DNA of 15,272 bases from an archaeon (GTDB lineage: Archaea; Halobacteriota; Syntropharchaeia; Alkanophagales; Methanospirareceae): positions 1 through 15,272 of the forward strand of contig JASEFB010000016.1 in assembly GCA_030019325.1 (NCBI GenBank). The letters are read 5' to 3'. The position numbers and the translations under genes are program-made. Within the stretch, counting starts at the first letter, position 1, and each line of letters begins with the position of its first letter. The notes below the pieces were generated by a model. It was not told the origin of the DNA. It saw only the letters and a list, made by a program, of their open reading frames with translations, and ran no database searches. Positions 7,385 through 12,401 of this stretch are shown one piece after another.

Positions 7385-7603
7385 TCAGTTTGTTTCTGGC
7401 ACAATTGAAATCTTTTTACCCTTTATTTTTCCATAAACGACTTTATTAACCGGGATTTGCACCTCTTCTTCCGATATCAGCAGCTTTGCATCCACTTCTT
7501 CCACTAATTCCACCTCTAAATCACCTCCATCAACCTCTACCCACTCACCCTCCGGTAACTTCTCAAAATCCTCCATTGATTTTATTCTCACTTTCATCAT
7601 CAC
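7385..7603 (-). CDS. Small acidic protein, probable antitoxin of the BrnT-like toxin
   Basis: A 72-aa acidic protein beginning MMMKVRIKSMEDFEKLPEG and ending in a beta-rich, lysine-containing tail. I do not recognise a named family, and it does not look like the usual ribbon-helix-helix BrnA. The role is inferred from position: when the toxin frame is corrected, the toxin stops at 7607-7609, followed by another TAA and then this start (GTG 7603, with ATGs at 7600 and 7597). A TATA-like box at 7621-7629 lies about 20-25 bases upstream, so it could also be made from its own leaderless transcript. purB starts 29 bases downstream. Confidence 0.55.
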   Translation of the reverse strand: MMMKVRIKSMEDFEKLPEGEWVEVDGGDLEVELVEEVDAKLLISEEEVQIPVNKVVYGKIKGKKISIVPETN

Positions 7604-7606
7604 TTA

Positions 7607-7877
7607 TTATCTCACTTTCTTTTTATATAATTCTTTTTCTGTTTTTGTTGCGTCCCGCGCTGTTATCAATTTAAACTTGTCTTTTTCTTTTTCCAGGAAT
7701 GAATAAGGCTAAAAATCGCCCATTTCTCGTTCTCCCTATCAATTCATACCTCTTACCTTCCCTTTTCACGAAATAATCCCGCTCAAAAATTGTTAAACCC
7801 TCTTCGGCTCTGACATTATGACTTGCTATGTGCTTCTTAGCCCCCTCGGTTATCTCTATTCTTATTCTCTTTTTCAT
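7607..7877 (-). pseudogene. BrnT-like ribonuclease toxin with a single-base frameshift
   Basis: The uninterrupted frame (7671-7877) gives 68 aa. It resembles BrnT/DUF497 RNase toxins: a lysine/histidine-rich N-terminal helix with KKHIASHNVRAEEGLTIFER, then RYELIGRTRNGRFLALFIP. It then ends abruptly in a basic tail. Skipping one base within the A-rich stretch at 7682-7696 (GGAAAAAGAAAAAG on the minus strand) continues the protein through FKLITARDATKTEKELYKKK, the typical BrnT C-terminus, to a stop at 7607-7609. The restored protein is about 89 aa, the family's normal size, and abuts the antitoxin candidate. The gene begins 11 bases after the DUF3841 stop. The lesion may be a real mutation, a sequencing error or, less likely, programmed +1 frameshifting at the A-rich run. 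Confidence 0.68.
7621..7629 (-). promoter_or_regulatory. TATA-like box for the antitoxin candidate
   Basis: TATATAAAA on the minus strand, 18 to 26 bases before the GTG/ATG start cluster at 7597-7603, inside the restored toxin frame. An internal promoter giving extra antitoxin would suit a toxin-antitoxin pair. Assigned by eye. Confidence 0.4.
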
Positions 7878-7888
7878 CAGGGGTAAAG

Positions 7889-8491
7889 CTATCTCGCCTT
7901 AAAATAAGTTACGTTTACCACTTCGTCCCCATAAATTTTTTCGATACATGCTTGTATTGTTTCTCCACCTATCCAATCCGAATGCTTTTTCAAAAGTTCC
8001 AGGTCGAAGATTCGTTCCCAACTACTCGTGATTTCTTCCTTAAATGGTGAGGGTGGAGGCCAATTTTCCCAGCCTATCTTTATTCCCGCACTTTCACAGC
8101 GGTTGTCCCAATTATCACTTTCCTCTTCTGATAAAGACAAATACCAGCAATTAAGGACTGCGTGCCAGGCTTCAAAGTCTGACAATAATACTCTATCAGA
8201 GCTAACGATAAATTCAACTCGCATTCCTGATGCACCACGAGATAAGTGTCCACTCCGCCGCAAATCAGGTTTTGGATGATACCATGCCCATATGGGATAT
8301 TTGTTGCGTGGATAATTTTTCACTCGCCGTTCAAGCTGCCCAATCATCCACTCGTGTGCAGGTCTGAACCAACTGTCGATCTCTTTTTCCACATCACTAT
8401 CGGTACACACAAGCACTCCGGATTCCTCAGCACGTGCCCAGATCTCCTTTGTTTTAATTGTCCATAGCCGCATTCTATTCGACTTAGTCAT
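7889..8491 (-). CDS. DUF3841 domain protein
   Basis: A 200-aa protein resembling DUF3841. The N-terminus reads MRLWTIKTKEIWARAEESGVL. It continues with a WFRPAHEWMIGQLERR block, a PIWAWYHPKPDLR block, RVLLSDFEAWHAVLNCWYLS, and a Trp-rich C-terminal half (WENWPPP). Such proteins are cytoplasmic and of unknown function, and several aromatic and acidic motifs are conserved. Homology begins at the ATG at 8473 (residue 7), so that start is as likely as 8491. It lies 29 bases after the 233-aa gene and 11 bases before the BrnT-like toxin, consistent with one transcript. I assign no activity. Confidence 0.72.
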   Translation of the reverse strand: MTKSNRMRLWTIKTKEIWARAEESGVLVCTDSDVEKEIDSWFRPAHEWMIGQLERRVKNYPRNKYPIWAWYHPKPDLRRSGHLSRGASGMRVEFIVSSDRVLLSDFEAWHAVLNCWYLSLSEEESDNWDNRCESAGIKIGWENWPPPSPFKEEITSSWERIFDLELLKKHSDWIGGETIQACIEKIYGDEVVNVTYFKAR

Positions 8492-8520
8492 CCTTATACT
8501 TTTAGAGAAATGGTAGTCAC

Positions 8521-9222
8521 CTAAACGAAATCGGTCTCAATCAGCATTTCTTGTAAAAAAGCGCTTTTTCGCTCATATATCTCTTTCCTCTCCTCAATAA
8601 TAGCATTTACCGGTGCCATTCCAGAACAAATTTCATTAGATATGAATTGCCATTCCCTCAGATATTTTATTGCAGTTATCATAGAATCCCCCAGTGTATC
8701 AAACTCTTTGCGTCTCACTTTACGTGTTAAATACTGCAAGAAATCAAGAAGTAACTCCCCTTCAATCTTTCCACCACATGCCCATACTAATTTCGGAGGT
8801 AAATTACTCCATAATTCTGAAGAAGCGTCTTTCCATGTCCTTATGGCTTCTTTCTCGTCTTCGCACTGGCTAAATAACTTTTTTAACTCGGAATCCACAC
8901 CTTCTCTTATTTTAGGATTGAAAATATTCAAAACGCCACCTGTTTTGGAATACACGGATTTGTATGCAAATTCCTTTTCACTCAACGGTAACATCCGTTG
9001 ATAATATTTGAAAGTAGGCATTTTCTTTATGAATGGGAAAGCGTTGAAAAAATTTGACACACTTTTATTTATCACGATGTCCTCATACGGTGTTCTATCA
9101 TTTAATTCCGGGGAGGGTATGTTTAGATTGCATTCAATCTGGATTAAAATGACCTTCTCTACACTTTCTTTCGTGGGAAGCGAGAAATCAAAAAGTTCAA
9201 GCCTTCCATGTCTTCCTCTCAT
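8521..9222 (-). CDS. Unrecognised 233-aa protein of the accessory cluster
   Basis: I do not recognise a family. It is a soluble, mixed alpha/beta-looking protein with no signal peptide or membrane helix. The N-terminus is MRGRHGRLELFDFSLPTKES. A central aromatic part has FNAFPFIKKMPTFKYYQRMLP. The helical C-terminal half contains WSNLPPKLVWACGGKIEGE and FLQYLTRKVRRKEF, ending in a charged helix. The start ATG 9222 has GGGGTGAG 6 bases upstream, overlapping the TAG of the TPR gene (12 bases between genes), so the two are probably translated from one message. The DUF3841 gene follows 29 bases later. Confidence 0.65.
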   Translation of the reverse strand: MRGRHGRLELFDFSLPTKESVEKVILIQIECNLNIPSPELNDRTPYEDIVINKSVSNFFNAFPFIKKMPTFKYYQRMLPLSEKEFAYKSVYSKTGGVLNIFNPKIREGVDSELKKLFSQCEDEKEAIRTWKDASSELWSNLPPKLVWACGGKIEGELLLDFLQYLTRKVRRKEFDTLGDSMITAIKYLREWQFISNEICSGMAPVNAIIEERKEIYERKSAFLQEMLIETDFV

Positions 9223-9234
9223 TTCTTCTCACCC

Positions 9235-9879
9235 CTACCACCTTATTTGCTTCAAAGCACGTTTGGCTTCAGGATACTTTGGCATTACCGCCAGAGCTTC
9301 CTTTAAAAGCCGTTCTCCTCCTTCATAATCGTGTTCCACATTTATTTTAATAACCGCGAGATTATGTAAAGACCTTGCTTTGATTTCTTTCGGTCTATTT
9401 GCAGTTTGATAATTGATAGCTGCCTTTTCGTAATGCTCGAAGGATTTGTCAAATACGCCTAAAAGATGATATACGTAACCGAGATTATAATGGCAGTGTG
9501 CATCATCAGGTTTCAATTCCAATCCCTTAAGGAATCCATCCTTTGCTTTGAATAAATTCCCGTAATAACGAAGTTGTAATTCAGCCATTGCAATTTCGAT
9601 AAACCAGTTGTGTGGGTATCTCTCCAGTAGCTTATAATACTTCTCAATGTCAGGGACATATTTCTCTTCATCGGCTTTTATAAATAAAAACATCAAACAG
9701 CCCCATTCGAGTGTGAGCTTTGTTTTGTTGTTTTCCATAAAGTCTTTGAAGTAATCTAAAAGGGAGGGTGGAGATTTTAATTCTTCCAGTATTATATCTC
9801 TGTAATTTTCTTCGGTTAAACTGGTACCATAGTCATTTTTGATTTTTGCTAAGTATCTTTGCAGACTATTTTTTGGCAT
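9235..9879 (-). CDS. TPR-repeat protein
   Basis: A 214-aa soluble protein. From about residue 85 to the end it carries tetratricopeptide-like helix pairs with the A/G/Y/F pattern: AELQLRYYGNLFKAKDGF..LELKPDD, then HCHYNLGYVYHLLGVFDKSFEHYEKA, then SLHNLAVIKINVEHDYEGGERLLKEAL..MPKYPEA. The N-terminal 80 residues are helical and charged (LLDYFKDFMENN). TPRs mediate protein-protein contacts; the partner is unknown but may be the adjacent 233-aa protein. A TATA-like box 22 to 31 bases upstream of ATG 9879 suggests its own leaderless promoter in addition to any read-through. Confidence 0.8.
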   Translation of the reverse strand: MPKNSLQRYLAKIKNDYGTSLTEENYRDIILEELKSPPSLLDYFKDFMENNKTKLTLEWGCLMFLFIKADEEKYVPDIEKYYKLLERYPHNWFIEIAMAELQLRYYGNLFKAKDGFLKGLELKPDDAHCHYNLGYVYHLLGVFDKSFEHYEKAAINYQTANRPKEIKARSLHNLAVIKINVEHDYEGGERLLKEALAVMPKYPEAKRALKQIRW

Positions 9880-9901
9880 GATGCAAATAAGAATGCACTA
9901 T

Positions 9902-9911
9902 TTATTTAAAA
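9902..9911 (-). promoter_or_regulatory. TATA-like box for the TPR gene
   Basis: TTTTAAATAAA on the minus strand lies 23 to 32 bases before ATG 9879, overlapping the end of the zinc-ribbon gene. Spacing fits leaderless transcription. Confidence 0.4.
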
Positions 9912-10261
9912 GATTTTTTATTTAGTTTCTTTATTGCTTTAATTAGTGCGTCGGGAGTGATGTCAAATATTACAGTATTTGAATGGCATTCTGGACAGAA
10001 AGCAGTTTCTATAAATTCTCGTTTACCATCTGTTCTGAAGACGCAGTGTTCTATTCCATGATTCAGTTTCATATTCAGTCTTAGTATCCCTCGGTCACTT
10101 TCGTCCCTGAGGCCCTCAATGAGAAAAAGTCTCCGCCGGAAAGTGCCTTTAAAGCTACAATCTGCACATTCTACTGGTCTGAAGTCCCTGAAGCCTTTCC
10201 TCCTGTCCAACTTTTCTATCTCCAAATCTGATAATTCACGAACTCTTATTATGTTCTTCAT
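9902..10261 (-). CDS. Small two-CxxC (zinc-ribbon-like) protein
   Basis: A 119-aa cytoplasmic protein with two cysteine pairs, C32-A-D-C35 and C89-P-E-C92 (followed by H93), arranged like the two knuckles of a zinc ribbon about 54 residues apart; C73 lies between. Between the knuckles is a basic stretch (FRRRLFLIEG). The family is not recognised. Nucleic-acid or protein binding is plausible for such a fold but not shown. It sits 79 bases after the 185-aa gene and 22 bases before the TPR gene on the same strand. Confidence 0.65.
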   Translation of the reverse strand: MKNIIRVRELSDLEIEKLDRRKGFRDFRPVECADCSFKGTFRRRLFLIEGLRDESDRGILRLNMKLNHGIEHCVFRTDGKREFIETAFCPECHSNTVIFDITPDALIKAIKKLNKKSFK

Positions 10262-10340
10262 GTTTTCGTTTTATCATGACTTTGATTAAAGTGTCGTCAA
10301 AATAATAGAATAGAAAGGCTGAGGGGGAAGATATATAATA

Positions 10341-10898
10341 CTATCGCTCAACATCCTCACCTTTCAAAACCCTCGCTGCCTTCCTTACCTCCCTCAATTC
10401 CTCATCCGTAATCCCTTTTTGCCCCTCTTTCCATTCGTCCACGAGCCATTCAAAATATTCCTTTGGAGCATCCACCGCCCAATCCTTATACTCAGATGTT
10501 GACGCATTCTCGAATTTACATATCCCTTTCAATATGCCAATGCAATAATTCTTTGCCCCAACAAACATTGAAAGCCTCTGATACTTCTTCATCTCCTCTA
10601 CGAACGGCTCTAAAGCCTCTTCGAACATCTGACATGCCATCTCAGTTGGCTCTACATAGCCATTTCTCGTACGTCCGGAGCGGTCCCAAACTTCTTCAAC
10701 CTCGATGCTATCCAGATCAAAATAGACTTCCGAGGCGATATCGTCAATATCCACGCCACTCAGATATTCTATTGCAATTTGTTCAATTCTGTTCGCGATC
10801 TTCGGGTCCTCTTTAGCAAGAAGTCTTAGTATAGCGAGAGCGTCACCGGCACTAATCTCATCAAAAATGTCCCTTGTTTTATTGCTTCTCTTTGCCAT
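10341..10898 (-). CDS. Conserved hypothetical 185-aa protein with a replaced C-terminal tail
   Basis: A 185-aa acidic, mostly helical soluble protein. The body reads RDIFDEISAGDALAILRLL, IANRIEQIAIEYLSGVDIDDIASEVYFDLDS, EPFVEEMKKYQRLSMF and DWAVDAPKEYFEWLVDEW. I believe related hypothetical proteins occur in archaea and bacteria, but I know no function. The last ~24 residues (GITDEELREVRKAARVLKGED) match the tail of the next upstream ORF at DNA level (64 bases, about 78%), so this end may be a captured module. The start is certain: AGGAGGT lies 6 bases before ATG 10898. The segment 10262-10340 downstream holds no gene. Confidence 0.65.
   Translation of the reverse strand: MAKRSNKTRDIFDEISAGDALAILRLLAKEDPKIANRIEQIAIEYLSGVDIDDIASEVYFDLDSIEVEEVWDRSGRTRNGYVEPTEMACQMFEEALEPFVEEMKKYQRLSMFVGAKNYCIGILKGICKFENASTSEYKDWAVDAPKEYFEWLVDEWKEGQKGITDEELREVRKAARVLKGEDVER
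10352..10415 (-). repeat. Tail repeat, copy 1 (3' end of the 185-aa gene)
   Basis: Gap-free match to 10991-11054: 50 of 64 bases identical by hand count. It encodes the GITDEELREVRKAARVLKGED tail. Confidence 0.75.
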
Positions 10899-10973
10899 AT
10901 CTGTACCTCCTTATAATTTCTCCTCATATCCTGTAAATCTTTATCCCCCACATATACTTTTATCATTATGCTG

Positions 10974-11255
10974 TTACTCCTTCTTAGAAGCTTCCTCGCC
11001 TTTCAAACCCCCCAACGTCTTCTTCACCTCATCCAACTCCTCATCCGTAATCCCATATAGTTCCGCAACAATCTTATCAATGTCTTCTTCGCACACTCCT
11101 TCCACTGTTATGCTTGACGTTGCGGCTACTATCTCATCACATAATTCTTTCTTTATAATGCCCTGCTTCTCAAATACACGTACAACAGCCGCTTCTATCT
11201 TCGCTTTATACCTCACGTACGCTTCGTCAGAGAGATAATCCATCAACGCATCCAC
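10974..11255 (-). CDS. Chimeric ORF: purB N-terminal copy fused to a methylase-like tail
   Basis: 93 aa from GTG 11255. Residues 1 to about 52 are nearly the same as PurB residues 21-71. From about residue 58 the sequence switches to DIDKIVAELYGITDEELDEVKKTL and a lysine/glutamate end. That tail resembles the last residues of large adenine-specific methylases of the type IIG/PglX kind, where (I/L)D-x-I/L-V-x-ELYG is common. Purine-lyase function is impossible since all catalytic parts are absent. Homology to purB continues 15 codons upstream of the GTG, but the purB ATG is not preserved and no other start is present. A TAA lies upstream at 11328-11330. Eight of ten changes in the copied part alter an amino acid, so it is probably a non-functional by-product of rearrangement, though the frame is open. 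Confidence 0.5.
   Translation of the reverse strand: MDALMDYLSDEAYVRYKAKIEAAVVRVFEKQGIIKKELCDEIVAATSSITVEGVCEEDIDKIVAELYGITDEELDEVKKTLGGLKGEEASKKE
10991..11054 (-). repeat. Tail repeat, copy 2 (3' end of the chimeric ORF)
   Basis: Partner of 10352-10415, same orientation, about 78% identical without gaps. It encodes GITDEELDEVKKTLGGLKGEE. Confidence 0.75.
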
Positions 11256-11300
11256 CGCATATCGGTAATCAGTGGGAGAGAATACAGAGAAGTCTATTTC
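11107..11300 (-). repeat. purB 5' segment, duplicated copy
   Basis: About 95% identical to 7147-7340, no indels. Identity falls away sharply right of 11300, just short of the purB start codon equivalent, and left of about 11107. Confidence 0.93.
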
Positions 11301-11379
11301 TTTTGTCCTTTTTTCACAGTTTAACTTTTAGTCGCTATTATTTATGAATGTATCTTAATTAACAAGGCTTAAAACAATT

Positions 11380-11405
11380 ATTTTTTGTATATGCATTATT
11401 TAATA
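11380..11405 (+). promoter_or_regulatory. AT-rich divergent promoter region before the radC/hsdM genes
   Basis: The 11331-11419 stretch separates minus- and plus-strand genes and is strongly AT-rich. TGTATATGC at 11386-11394 lies about 30 bases before ATG 11420 and could be the TATA box of a leaderless transcript. TTTAATA at 11399-11405 is a second but closer candidate. Confidence 0.35.
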
Positions 11406-11419
11406 GGCTAAGCGAGAGC

Positions 11420-11650
11420 ATGAAAATTAGCCCGGTAGAAATCAAGGATATTGAACGGCTGCAGAAATATGAGCGAATATTTCAAAAACTCTTAAAAAAG
11501 GATATTTTTTCAAAACAGGATATATGGGCGTGTGGCGAGAGCAAAGGCTTAATTGGGAAGATAATAAAAGCTCTTCTTTCTGAAGGTTCAATTGTCGAGC
11601 TTGAAAAAGAAACTTTTCGATGGATCCCCTCTTCTCTGGATTGTGTATAA
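11420..11650 (+). CDS. Small winged-helix-like protein overlapping radC
   Basis: A 76-aa protein with a helical N-terminus (MKISPVEIKDIERLQKYERI) and a C-terminal pattern typical of small winged-helix DNA-binding domains: GLIGKIIKALLSEGSIVELEK followed by a wing-like TFRWIP. The family is not identified; a regulator of the following radC-hsdM genes is possible. GAGAG lies just before the ATG. Its 3' end overlaps the 5' end of the radC frame (GTG 11643 is 8 bases inside it), implying coupled translation if that start is used. It could be a chance ORF, but it is the first frame after the promoter. Confidence 0.5.
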   Translation: MKISPVEIKDIERLQKYERIFQKLLKKDIFSKQDIWACGESKGLIGKIIKALLSEGSIVELEKETFRWIPSSLDCV

Positions 11651-11669
11651 AAAAGAATGGATTGCCTCT

Positions 11670-12398
11670 GTGCGCTCTTCACACCAATTAAAGAGGTTGA
11701 GGAAGGAAGAACGACCGAGAGAGAAACTTCTTTACGGTTCTTCTAAACCAACCACTGCTGAACTTTTAGCTATCTTCCTGCGTTCCGGGATTCAAGGAAA
11801 AAGTGCGATAATAATAGCAAATGACCTTCTCACACAGTTTGGCGGTGTGAAAGGGATATTTGAAGCGGATAAAGAGGAGCTTATGGAAATAGAAGGGTTA
11901 GGTGAGGCGAAAGTTGCGCAGATAAAGGCGGTTCAGGCATTGGCGGAGGAATATTTGAAAGAGAAGATGAAATCGGTAAGTAAAGTGAGGAACTCAAAAG
12001 AGGTGTTTGATTACCTGTATTTAACGATGCGGGATTTAAAGAAGGAGACTTTTAAGGTTATTTTTTTGAACAGTGCGGATCAGATTATTGACGATGAAAA
12101 CCTCTTTGAGGGGACGCTCAACGCAAGTTCGGTGTATCCAAGGGAGATTGTGAAAAGTGCGGTCCATAAGAATGCTGTTTCTCTTATATTTGTGCATAAC
12201 CATCCTTCGGGAGATCCAACACCTTCGGAAAGCGATAAGGGGATAACCGAAGATTTAGTCTATGCGTGTAACACTATGCAAATTAAAGTCTTAGATCATA
12301 TTATTATAGGTGACAATAGATATTTCAGTTTTGCAGACGAAGGGTTGATTGAAGCATACAATCGAAATTTTGTGAGTTTAAAAGAGGGGAGGGGTTAA
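11670..12398 (+). CDS. radC: RadC-family JAB/MPN domain protein
   Basis: A 242-aa protein of the RadC/UPF0758 family, historically called a DNA-repair protein though its biochemical role is unsettled. Near the start is ERPREKLL (about 15-22) and TTAELLAIFLRSG. A helix-hairpin-helix follows (LMEIEGLGEAKVAQIKAV). The JAB metalloprotease-like motif HNHPSGDPTPSESD begins at residue 176, with the upstream glutamate in FEGTLNASSVYPREI. All metal ligands appear intact. The frame opens at TTG 11592, with GTGs at 11643 and 11670; I chose 11670 because family homology begins about 10 residues later. The ORF ends 3 bases before hsdM. RadC is mainly bacterial and often rides in mobile or defence islands, so transfer is plausible. 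Confidence 0.85.
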   Translation: MRSSHQLKRLRKEERPREKLLYGSSKPTTAELLAIFLRSGIQGKSAIIIANDLLTQFGGVKGIFEADKEELMEIEGLGEAKVAQIKAVQALAEEYLKEKMKSVSKVRNSKEVFDYLYLTMRDLKKETFKVIFLNSADQIIDDENLFEGTLNASSVYPREIVKSAVHKNAVSLIFVHNHPSGDPTPSESDKGITEDLVYACNTMQIKVLDHIIIGDNRYFSFADEGLIEAYNRNFVSLKEGRG

Positions 12399-12401
12399 TA
12401 G

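Noticed and set aside
10341..11300. CRISPR-like or tandem repeat array
   Set aside because: The repeats here are two pairs of coding-segment copies, not short regularly spaced units; no CRISPR array was seen anywhere in the window.
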